Source: an uncultured Dialister sp. (GTDB lineage: Bacteria; Bacillota; Negativicutes; Veillonellales; Dialisteraceae). Taken from it: DNA of 11,218 bases. The notes under the pieces are model-generated. The model searched no databases, was not told where the DNA came from, and was given only the letters and a program-made list of their open reading frames with translations. Shown here in pieces: positions 5,800 through 11,218 of this stretch. Numbering within the stretch: position 1 is the stretch's first letter; each line of letters starts with the position of its first letter. Where the stretch lies: assembly GCA_900314595.1 (NCBI GenBank), contig OMVW01000075.1, positions 1-11,218 on the forward strand. The letters run 5' to 3'. The position numbers were made by a program, and so were the translations under genes.

Positions 5800-6065
5800 G
5801 ATTTCTGACACCCAAAGGAGAACGCTGCGCTTTCTCTGTTCCACCCGCGCGGCCGGGAATAGACGTGCTCTCTCATGTTGGGATGCAGGTACACGTAAGG
5901 CCGGGAATACAGGTACAAGCCGCTAGTGAAGAGCCACCGCCTGTCAAAAAATCATTTTCAGCACAAGTGCGGGCAACAGCCCGTGCGCGAAGCGCACTAT
6001 ATAAATTGGTTTTCCACAGGAAAACCATATCCACCCCGAAATCCGAAATCCCAAGTCCGAAATCC
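5800..6065 (-). repeat. Modular repeat element copy 10, class A
   Basis: Read on the minus strand: an array of GATTTCG/GACTTGG units (about 6063-6035), GGTGGATAT, and the perfect hairpin GGTTTTCC-tgt-GGAAAACC (6026-6008). Next are GTGCGC-ttc-GCGCAC, GACAGGCGGTGGCTC, and a tail with CTGTATTCCCGGCC and GCGCAGCGTTCTC. It is a direct repeat of 1113-1400; the longest hairpin stem is identical but the loop differs (tgt instead of tgc). Confidence 0.8.
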
Positions 6066-6182
6066 GTTGTTTCGCACAAGTGCGGGCCAGAGGCCTCATA
6101 TATAATTGGCCGCTTCAGAATTTGATGCGGGCACCTTCCCGATCGCCCCGACCACCCCGATCACCCCGATACTCCCGATTCA
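6066..6182 (-). repeat. Modular repeat element copy 11, partial, with 9-bp array
   Basis: On the minus strand, five 9-bp units of the type ATCGGGGTG (6182-6138) occupy the array position and run into GGAAGGTGC, as in the heptad copies. A weak CCGC/GCGG pair follows, then AATTATATATGAGGCCTCTGGCCCGCACTTGTGCG, the class-A downstream part in two pieces. The unit length differs from all other copies, yet the flanks are the same. Confidence 0.65.
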
Positions 6183-6221
6183 AAAGTCGGTATATTTTTA
6201 TATATATAAGCTGGTACGCTA

Positions 6222-6230
6222 TGTTATAAT
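6222..6230 (+). promoter_or_regulatory. Extended -10 promoter of the parAB operon
   Basis: TGTTATAAT, a perfect TATAAT (6225-6230) with TGn extension, 32 nt upstream of the parA ATG. The upstream sequence is a TATATA-rich run with no clear -35. Confidence 0.7.
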
Positions 6231-6262
6231 ATAAATGATTCTCTATAGAAAGGACAGGGATT

Positions 6263-7021
6263 ATGGGCAAAATCATCAGCATCATCAATCAGAAGGGCGG
6301 AGTGGGCAAGACGACTACGGCGGTGAATCTCTCCGCATACCTGGCGGACAAGGGGATGAAGACGCTCCTGATCGATGAGGATTCTCAGGCGAATTCCACC
6401 AGCGGCCTCAGCAAGGGCGTGAAGGCGGGAGCTGATCTATATGATGTGCTGCTTGACGGACAGGATTTAGAAAAAGCCATCGTAAAGACGGCAGTGAAGA
6501 AGCTTTCCCTTCTGCCGGCTTCGGTGAATCTGGCGGGGGCGGAAATAGAAATCGCCGGCCTTCCCCACCGGGAGTCCCTGCTGAAAAGGATGATTGAGCC
6601 CATCCGGGATTCCTATGATTACATCATCATCGACTGTCCCCCATCCCTGGGCCTGATGACGCTGAATGCCCTGGTGGCTTCCGATTCCATCATCATCCCC
6701 ATCCAGGCGGAATTTTATGCGCTGGAGGGCCTGGCCCAGCTGGTGAAGACGGTACAGGTGGTGGGACGCAGGATGAATCCCCGTCTCCGGATCCTGGGCA
6801 TCCTCCTCACCATGTTTGACGGCAGGACGAACCTGTCCCTCCAGGTAGCAGAAGAAGTGAAGAAATATTTCGGGTCCAAAGTATTCCGCACAGTCATACC
6901 GAGGACCGTCAAACTTTCCGAGGCACCCAGCTTCGGGGAGCCTATCCTCACCTATGCGCCGAAATCAAAGGGCGCTGAGGCGTACAAGAAATTATGTCGG
7001 GAGGTTTTGAAACGTGACTAA
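6263..7021 (+). CDS. parA: Chromosome-partitioning ATPase ParA/Soj
   Basis: ATPase that binds DNA non-specifically as an ATP dimer and is released by ParB, moving ParB-parS complexes; its Bacillus homologue also regulates DnaA. 252 aa, typical for the short Soj type without N-terminal helix-turn-helix. Deviant Walker A is KGGVGKTTTA (11-20; K11 and K16), the Walker A' region is LLIDEDSQANSTSGL (35-49; D40), and Walker B is YIIIDCPPSLG (120-130; D124). The usual DPQ(G)N reads DSQAN, a Pro-to-Ser and Gly-to-Ala change that keeps D40 and Q42. The ATG has AAAGGA 8 nt upstream. The stop codon overlaps the parB start by 8 nt. First gene of the parA-parB-DUF4446 operon. Confidence 0.96.
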   Translation: MGKIISIINQKGGVGKTTTAVNLSAYLADKGMKTLLIDEDSQANSTSGLSKGVKAGADLYDVLLDGQDLEKAIVKTAVKKLSLLPASVNLAGAEIEIAGLPHRESLLKRMIEPIRDSYDYIIIDCPPSLGLMTLNALVASDSIIIPIQAEFYALEGLAQLVKTVQVVGRRMNPRLRILGILLTMFDGRTNLSLQVAEEVKKYFGSKVFRTVIPRTVKLSEAPSFGEPILTYAPKSKGAEAYKKLCREVLKRD

Positions 7022-7871
7022 GAAGAAACTGGGCCGCGGGCTTGGTGAACTTTTCGGGGATGATCTGGATGAAAGCGGAAAAGTCCTTGATATTTCCACA
7101 GACGCTATTTCCGGGAATCCCTGGCAGCCCCGTCAGGATTTTGATGAAGAATCACTGAAATCCCTGGCGGAATCGATTAAAAAAGACGGCCTCCTTTCGC
7201 CGGTGGTGGTCCGCAAAAAGGAAGATAACCGGTATGAACTCATTGCCGGCGAGCGCCGCTATCGGGCGGCAAAACTGGCAGGCCTTCTCCTCATTCCGGC
7301 CATTGTGGTGGACTATGATGACCGGAAAGCTGCGGAAATGGCGCTGGTGGAAAATCTCCAGCGCGAAGACCTGAATCCGGTGGAAGAAGGGCTGGCTTAT
7401 CAGAAACTGATGGAAACCTACGGCCTTACCCAGGAAGAAGTGGCGGACAAAGTGGGCCGCAGCCGTCCCTACGTGGCCAATCTGGTGCGCCTCCTGGAAC
7501 TTCCGGAGGAAATAAAGAATTTCCTTATCAAGAAAGAACTGACCCCCGGCCAGGCGCGGCCGCTCCTTACCCTTCCTTCGGAAGCGGAAAAAGTATCCCT
7601 CGCCCGCCGCATCGTGCGGGAAGGCCTTTCCGCCAGGGCGGTGGAAGAGCTGATCCGCGGCAAAAAGCCGGAGAAGCCGAAGAAGGAAACACAGATTTCC
7701 GAATACCTCAAAAGTCTGGAAGACCGGCTCGGCCTTTCCGTGGGAAGCCCGGTGTCCATCCATGTGGGCAGGGGCCGCAACGCCCACAAAGGGACCATTT
7801 CTATTTCCTTCAAAAATGATGAAGAATTCCAGCGGATTATGAATATCCTGAACCAGGAGCAGCAGCAATGA
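7014..7871 (+). CDS. parB: Chromosome-partitioning protein ParB/Spo0J, CTPase clamp
   Basis: Binds parS, loads as a CTP-gated sliding clamp and recruits SMC/MukBEF-type condensin in many bacteria. 285 aa, normal length. The N-terminal KKKLGRGLGELF (3-14) is the usual ParA-stimulating arginine peptide. NPWQPRQDFDEESLKSLAESI (35-55) and GERRYRAAKLAG (79-90; box II, CTP binding) follow, then ENLQREDLNPVEEG (113-126; box III). A helix-turn-helix LTQEEVADKVGRSRPYVANLVRLLELP lies at ~138-164, a linker rich in Lys/Pro at ~216-224, and a C-terminal dimerisation domain. The commonly seen LTxGHAR reads LTPGQAR here. Starts at GTG inside the parA end, 9 nt after GGGAGG (6999-7004). Confidence 0.96.
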   Translation: MTKKKLGRGLGELFGDDLDESGKVLDISTDAISGNPWQPRQDFDEESLKSLAESIKKDGLLSPVVVRKKEDNRYELIAGERRYRAAKLAGLLLIPAIVVDYDDRKAAEMALVENLQREDLNPVEEGLAYQKLMETYGLTQEEVADKVGRSRPYVANLVRLLELPEEIKNFLIKKELTPGQARPLLTLPSEAEKVSLARRIVREGLSARAVEELIRGKKPEKPKKETQISEYLKSLEDRLGLSVGSPVSIHVGRGRNAHKGTISISFKNDEEFQRIMNILNQEQQQ

Positions 7872-8476
7872 ATTTATCAGCAGTCAATCTCAACGTAGTA
7901 ATCATCATAGGGGGAGTCATCCTTCTCCTTCTCATGATTTATCTTTTCCTGCAGTATCTTTCTCTTAGAAATAAAGTCAACCGTCTTTCCAAGAAATACA
8001 AGTACTTCATGAGCGGCGAAGACGGAGGCTCCATCGAGCTGAAACTTTCCACCGAAGTGAGAGAACTGAGAGAAATGGTGAATTCTTCGGAAAATATGCT
8101 CCATCAGCAGGAACTCCTGGCTACCATGCAGCTCCAGTCCTTCCAGAAAATCGGCCTCGTCAGGTACGATGCCTTTGATGATACGGGAGACAAGCTTTCC
8201 TTCTCCCTCTGCGTGCTGGACGGCAAGAACGACGGATTCGTCCTCTCCTCCCTGGCAGGCCAGGAAACCTGCCGCATCTATGCCAAGAAGATCATGAACG
8301 GCCAGTGCCGGGAAGCCCTTTCCACAGAAGAAGCAGAAAGCATCGAGACCGCTCTTCGGACCCTCATGCCCGATATGGCCGGACAGGCCCTGGAAGCAGT
8401 GCAGCAGTCCAGAGAGGCGGAAACACCCTCTGCCGCTGTGGCGGATGACCATAAGATTGATATGGCTGGGAAGTAG
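7868..8476 (+). CDS. DUF4446 family membrane-anchored protein
   Basis: Function unknown; members are commonly found right after parAB in Firmicutes. 202 aa. One N-terminal membrane helix spans residues ~9-32 (VVIIIGGVILLLLMIYLFLQ). A basic, helical stretch follows (~33-90, RNKVNRLSKKYKYF), consistent with a short coiled coil, then the conserved core QKIGLVRYDAFDDTGDKLSFSLCVLDGKNDGFVLSSLAGQETCRIYAKKI (93-142) and a variable acidic tail. The core most likely faces the cytoplasm. The ATG overlaps the parB stop codon as ATGA, so translation is probably coupled. Repeat copy 12 starts at the last base of the TAG stop; no standard terminator precedes it. A role linking the segregation machinery to the membrane is inference from position only. 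Confidence 0.9.
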   Translation: MNLSAVNLNVVIIIGGVILLLLMIYLFLQYLSLRNKVNRLSKKYKYFMSGEDGGSIELKLSTEVRELREMVNSSENMLHQQELLATMQLQSFQKIGLVRYDAFDDTGDKLSFSLCVLDGKNDGFVLSSLAGQETCRIYAKKIMNGQCREALSTEEAESIETALRTLMPDMAGQALEAVQQSREAETPSAAVADDHKIDMAGK

Positions 8477-8770
8477 AGTCTTTTGTCAGATACGACGGTA
8501 TGAGTCAGCTGCGGTATTCGTGGGTTAGCCTCACCGCGGCGAGCCCCGATAAGCACATTTCCGAGATTTCGTGGTTCGTGATTCGTGATTCGTGAAGGTG
8601 CTGCCGCTGGTGCGGCAGCGAGTATATATGGGGGTTGTACACAGGCGGGTTTGAAAAGCCCGGACAAGTCGAAACGTTAAAGGCCCCCCGAGCCTGGGGG
8701 GCGGCGAGCGTAGCGAGCAGGGGGTTGTTCTACCGCTGCGGATTTGACAGAGGCAATTATCAGCTTAATG
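8476..8770 (+). repeat. Modular repeat element copy 12, class B, first of a five-copy tandem cluster
   Basis: GAGTCTTTTGTCAG starts on the G of the upstream TAG stop codon. Leader GCGGTATTCGTGGGTTAGCC, array of GGTTCGT/GATTCGT units (about 8571-8595), GAAGGT. Perfect 8-bp hairpin GCTGCCGC-tggt-GCGGCAGC (8600-8619), then GAGTATATATGGGGG and TACACAGGCGGG. Tail hairpin GCCCCCC-gagcct-GGGGGGC (8683-8702), CGAGCGTAGCGAGC and GGGGGTTGTTCTACC. Confidence 0.85.
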
Positions 8771-9080
8771 GTATGAGTCAGCTGCGGTATTCGGGAGTTA
8801 GCCTCACTGCGGTACGCCCCTCCTGAGTCAGCTTCGAGATTTCGGGGTGCGGGATGCGGGGTGCGGGAAGGTGCTGCCGCTGGTGCGGCAGCAAGTATAT
8901 AGGGGGCTGTGCACAGGCGGGTTTGAAAAGCCCGGACAAGTCGAAACGTTAAAGGCCCCCCGAGCCTGGGGGGCGGCGAGCGTAGCGAGCAGGGGGTTGT
9001 TCTACCGCTGCTGCCTGTCGAAAATGAACCATCACATCCCTGCGTAACGGATTTGACAGAGGTAATTATCAGCTTAATAG
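8771..9080 (+). repeat. Modular repeat element copy 13, class B
   Basis: Same tail as copy 12, nearly identical from the hairpin (GCTGCCGC-tggt-GCGGCAGC, 8873-8892) onward, but a different array: GTGCGGG/ATGCGGG units (about 8845-8867) instead of TTCGTGA. The leader also differs (TATTCGGGAGTTAGCC). The end carries TGTCGAAAATGAACC and TGCGTAACGGATTTGA, motifs shared by other copies in the cluster. Confidence 0.85.
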
Positions 9081-9313
9081 TATGAGTCAGCTGCGGTAGC
9101 CGGATTGCGGATTGGGGATTGCGGATTGCGGGAAGGTGGCGGCCTGATGGTCGCCGAATACTTATGGGGATTTTGCACAGGCGGATTTGAAAAAATATTC
9201 GAGTCGAAACGTCACAGGCCCCCCGAGCCTGGGGGGCGGCGAGCGTAGCGAGCAGGGGGTTGTTCTACCGCTGCCTGTCGAAAATGAACCATCACATCCC
9301 TGCGTAACGGATT
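9081..9313 (+). repeat. Modular repeat element copy 14, class B
   Basis: Leader reduced to TATGAGTCAGCTGCGGTAGC. Array of GATTGCG/GATTGGG units (about 9102-9131). Hairpin GGCGGCC-tgat-GGTCGCC (9138-9155), 7 pairs with one G-T. ACTTATGGGG and TTTGCACAGGCGG follow. The tail from GGCCCCCC onward is the same as in copies 12 and 13, while array and first hairpin differ. Confidence 0.85.
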
Positions 9314-9475
9314 TGAGTCAGCTGTGATAGTCGGATTGCGGATTGCGGATTGGGGATTGCGGATTGCGGATTGCGGGAAGGTGCTGCCGCTGGTGCGGCA
9401 GCGAGTATATAGGGGGGGCTGTGCACAGGCGGGGTTGAAAAGCTCTTCACTTTGGCCTTTGGGTAGTTACCATGG
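9314..9475 (+). repeat. Modular repeat element copy 15, class B, short
   Basis: Starts GAGTCAGCTGTGATAG with no further leader. The longest heptad array of the window follows (GATTGCG/GATTGGG, about 9332-9376). Hairpin GCTGCCGC-tggt-GCGGCAGC (9383-9402), GAGTATATAGGGGGG, GTGCACAGGCGGGG. The GC-rich tail hairpin is missing; it is replaced by CTCTTCACTTTGGCC. Confidence 0.8.
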
Positions 9476-9780
9476 TTGGAGTCAACTGCGGTATTCGGGA
9501 GTTAGCCTCACTGCGGCACGCCCCGATAAGCACATTCTCGAGATTTCGTGGTTCGTGATTCGTGATTCGTGGTTCGTGAAGGTGCTGCCGCTGGTGCGGC
9601 AGCGAGTATATAGGGGGTTGTACACAGGCGGGTTTGAAAGACCAAATAGCTCTTTCCTTGAAAATCGAAATTACCCTGCGTCCGGGAGCGGGGGAAGCTC
9701 CCGAACGGAGTGAGGGTGAAGGGGGCGGTCTTTCGTTCCTGTCGAAAATGAACCGTATGATTCATGCGTAACGGATTTGA
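9476..9780 (+). repeat. Modular repeat element copy 16, class B
   Basis: Leader GCGGTATTCGGGAGTTAGCC, array of GGTTCGT/GATTCGT units (about 9546-9578), hairpin GCTGCCGC-tggt-GCGGCAGC (9584-9603), GAGTATATAGGGGG, TACACAGGCGGG. The tail hairpin has GGGAGC (9684-9689) pairing GCTCCC (9697-9702) and CGGAGTGAGGGTGAAGGGGG. It ends TGCGTAACGGATTTGA, 25 bp before the promoter of the M23 gene. Confidence 0.85.
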
Positions 9781-9805
9781 AGGACCGGTTCAGATAAGTG
9801 AAATA

Positions 9806-9835
9806 TTGACTATTATTCACTTTTTACTATATAAT
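9806..9835 (+). promoter_or_regulatory. Sigma-A promoter of the M23 peptidase gene
   Basis: TTGACT (9806-9811), 18-nt spacer, perfect TATAAT (9830-9835). An inverted repeat AAGTGAA...TTCACTT (9796-9802/9816-9822) encloses the -35 and may be an operator. The leader to the ATG at 9974 is about 130 nt. Confidence 0.8.
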
Positions 9836-9856
9836 AGGAACGATTGATTTTTATTT

Positions 9857-9874
9857 TTGTGAGATTTGTCACAA
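9857..9874. promoter_or_regulatory. Rex- or CRP/FNR-like palindrome downstream of the promoter
   Basis: TTGTGA-GATTTG-TCACAA, perfect 6-bp half-sites. It fits both the CRP/FNR core TGTGA-N6-TCACA and the Rex form TTGTGAA-N4-TTCACAA with two inner mismatches. Its place about 22 bp after the -10 suggests repression (roadblock), as Rex (NADH/NAD+ sensor) does. The actual binding protein is not known from the window. Confidence 0.5.
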
Positions 9875-9881
9875 GACGTAC

Positions 9882-9977
9882 ATGAAATGGCACGAGTGGT
9901 TCAGCGTGCATAGATATATGTGGGAAAGAAGGTACTTGTTGAAAAAGCCCACTGAATATAAAAGGCGGTGCCTATGA
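9882..9977 (+). CDS. Possible 31-codon leader ORF overlapping the M23 gene
   Basis: ATG at 9882 opens a 31-codon frame beginning MKWHEWFSVHRYMWERRYLL and ending RRCL. Its TGA overlaps the M23 ATG as ATGA, the usual layout of translational coupling. The peptide is basic and rich in Trp/Tyr/His. No good ribosome binding site precedes this ATG. The frame stays open upstream into a Cys-x2-Cys-containing stretch but has no ATG, GTG or TTG start there. It could be a leader peptide, a decayed gene end, or chance. Confidence 0.25.
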   Translation: MKWHEWFSVHRYMWERRYLLKKPTEYKRRCL

Positions 9978-10900
9978 AGAAGAATATCGATGAAACTACG
10001 GGAAATATGAATATTTCCTTTTCCATAGATGAATTTAAAAAGTTAAAGCTTGCCCTGTGTGCGGCGGGGGCGGTATTTGCAGTCTCCCTCCTGACGGCAG
10101 GCTATTCTTTCTTTTCCATGAGTTCCCTCCGGCAGCAGAATGAGCTTTATGCGTCCCAGCTGAAGATGGCGGAACAGAAGATGACCGAGCTCGATGATAA
10201 GATGAAGACGGTGGAAAAACTGTCTGACGAGCTGAAAGACATGGCGGAGGCCAATAACAATGGAGCGGGGACGAATATCTTCGGCGGCACCGGCGGCGGC
10301 AGCACCGTGCCGGATAAAGCGAGAGATGTTTCCCCCAGTGAACATGGAAATATAGATAACAGCGAAGAAGATGGCACCCCGGGCTATCTCCTGAAACAGA
10401 TGAGAAGGATGGATCAGCGGCTGGACTCCCAGATCAGGACCCTCGTGATACTTCGTGAAAAACTGGAAGAAGAGACCTATCAGGGGGCCGTGCAGTTCCT
10501 GCACACCGGTTCCAGTACGCCCGATATGTGGCCCATCCATGGACCGATTTCCAGCTGGTACGGCTTCCGCGAAAGCCCCGGCGGTTTCGGCTCCACCTAC
10601 CATGAAGGAATCGATATTGCCGTGGACTACGGAGATCCCATCGAAGCTACGGCCAATGGTGTAGTCACCCAGTCCGGCTGGGTCGGCGGCTACGGGTACC
10701 TCGTGGAAATCAAACACGACGGAGGACTTGTCACCCGCTACGGCCACAATTCCGCCCTCCTCGTCTCCGTGGGCCAGCAGGTGGAACAGGGAGAAGTCAT
10801 CGCCCTGGCCGGCAGCACCGGCAACAGCACCGGTCCCCACTGCCACTACGAAGTCCGCATTAACGGAGACTCCGTGGACCCCACCTACTTCCTGCCGTAA
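9974..10900 (+). CDS. M23 (LytM-type) zinc metallopeptidase, membrane-anchored
   Basis: Cell-wall endopeptidase that cuts peptide cross-links of peptidoglycan, or an activator of an amidase. 308 aa from the ATG at 9974, chosen because AAGGCGGTG lies just upstream; an in-frame GTG at 9968 is inside that site. Residues ~25-47 form one uncleaved membrane helix. A coiled coil (~50-93), a Gly/Asn/Ser linker (~94-113) and a second helical region (~138-170) come next, then the catalytic domain (~180-308). Zinc and catalytic residues are present: H210-x3-D214 (YHEGIDIA), H258 (YGH), H289-x-H291 (PHCHYEV). It is therefore likely active, unlike EnvC-type degenerate LytM proteins. The coiled-coil plus LytM build resembles envelope-growth and division hydrolases. 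Its own promoter separates it from the par operon. Confidence 0.93.
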   Translation: MKKNIDETTGNMNISFSIDEFKKLKLALCAAGAVFAVSLLTAGYSFFSMSSLRQQNELYASQLKMAEQKMTELDDKMKTVEKLSDELKDMAEANNNGAGTNIFGGTGGGSTVPDKARDVSPSEHGNIDNSEEDGTPGYLLKQMRRMDQRLDSQIRTLVILREKLEEETYQGAVQFLHTGSSTPDMWPIHGPISSWYGFRESPGGFGSTYHEGIDIAVDYGDPIEATANGVVTQSGWVGGYGYLVEIKHDGGLVTRYGHNSALLVSVGQQVEQGEVIALAGSTGNSTGPHCHYEVRINGDSVDPTYFLP

Positions 10901-10902
10901 AT

Positions 10903-10930
10903 GATAGTTGTTAGTTCTTAGTGGTTAGCA
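10903..10930 (+). repeat. TTAG heptad tandem array (4 units)
   Basis: gaTAGtt, gTTAGtt, cTTAGtg, gTTAGca, then a partial aTTA. It is the same kind of 7-bp array as at 927-954, in the same orientation, starting 2 nt after the M23 stop codon. Confidence 0.7.
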
Positions 10931-10942
10931 ATTAATAATAGA

Positions 10943-10977
10943 AAACCTTCCGGTCCTTTTGGATCAGGAGGTTTTTT
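10943..10977 (+). terminator. Rho-independent terminator of the M23 gene
   Basis: AACCTTCC pairs with GGAGGTT (one bulged T), with an inner GGTCC-tttt-GGATC stem, followed by six Ts. It ends about 77 nt after the stop codon. Confidence 0.85.
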
Positions 10978-10990
10978 GATTGGGATTTAT

Positions 10991-11120
10991 GGGTAATGGG
11001 ATTCGTATAAAGCACTTTGAAGTCATTCGATTTCAGAAACTGTACAATGGGGTTAATGGGATTTATTCGAATTACTCTGAAGTCATTCAGTTTTTATAAA
11101 CGATACATTATGGTTAATGG
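10991..11120. repeat. Degenerate ~60-bp tandem repeat
   Basis: GGGTAATGGG (10991), GGTTAATGGG (11051) and GGTTAATGGC (11112) recur with period 60-61. The first two units also share CTTTGAAGTCATTCG / CTCTGAAGTCATTCA and an ACTGTACA / ACGATACA end. The third copy is only partial. Function unknown. Confidence 0.6.
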
Positions 11121-11218
11121 CAATATCATTAACTTAGCAGCGTATAAAATACCTCTAAATCGAAGTTCTTCTATCATATATAGGGGAAATAAGCCTTTAT
11201 TCACCCTGCCAGAAGTAA
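11121..11218. other. AT-rich window end, no gene identified
   Basis: AT-rich, no ribosome binding site or clear start. A minus-strand frame is open from the window edge to about 11095, but it runs through the tandem repeat, so it may be chance. Sequence beyond the edge would be needed to tell. Confidence 0.3.

Noticed and set aside
8476..9780. CRISPR array
   Set aside because: The five units are about 160-310 bp with internal modules and no regular 25-40-bp repeat/spacer pattern; no cas gene is present.
8476..9780. Insertion sequence or MITE with terminal inverted repeats
   Set aside because: No transposase gene, and I could not find matching inverted ends or target-site duplications around single copies. 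Mobility by another route stays possible.

Overview
The window looks like chromosome of a Bacillota bacterium, most plausibly a Negativicutes relative (Dialister/Megasphaera/Veillonella type). This is inferred from the order parA-parB-DUF4446 protein followed by an M23 peptidase, a perfect Firmicutes-type parS site, AGGAGG-type ribosome binding sites, and mid-GC genes set in very repeat-rich spacers. The genus is a guess. No tRNA, rRNA, CRISPR array or transposase gene was seen.

Layout. Left part, minus strand: a 172-aa protein of unknown function with an internal duplication (347-865), a 104-aa protein of unknown function with its own terminator (1453-1767), and a seven-helix AgrC-like GHKL sensor kinase that seems to lack the phosphoacceptor histidine (1920-3236). 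A gene-poor stretch follows (3237-5064), holding repeat elements and one unique ~400-bp block with palindromes and a candidate structured RNA or attenuator (3985-4162). Right part, plus strand: an ArsR/SmtB repressor with promoter, operator-like palindrome and terminator (5065-5469); a perfect 16-bp parS (5481-5496); parA-parB-DUF4446 as a tightly overlapping operon (6263-8476); a five-copy tandem cluster of repeat elements (8476-9780); and an M23 (LytM) cell-wall peptidase (9974-10900) behind a strong promoter, a Rex/CRP-FNR-like palindrome and a possible 31-codon leader ORF. A TTAG heptad array, a terminator and a ~60-bp tandem repeat end the window.

The most unusual content is the intergenic DNA. 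About 16 complete or partial copies of one modular element fill most of the spacers. Each copy is built from a leader, a short tandem array (usually 7-bp units whose sequence differs between copies), a hairpin whose stem changes sequence but keeps pairing, an ACAGGCG box, and often a second GC-rich hairpin that also changes while still pairing. Modules are recombined between copies. Some copies begin at or within a few bases of a stop codon, and several hairpins are followed by a T-run, so they may serve as terminators.

How the parts fit: ParA, ParB and parS form a chromosome segregation system. The DUF4446 membrane protein is translationally coupled to it, and the nearby M23 peptidase suggests a link between segregation and envelope growth. 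The ArsR regulator and the orphan sensor kinase look like independent units.
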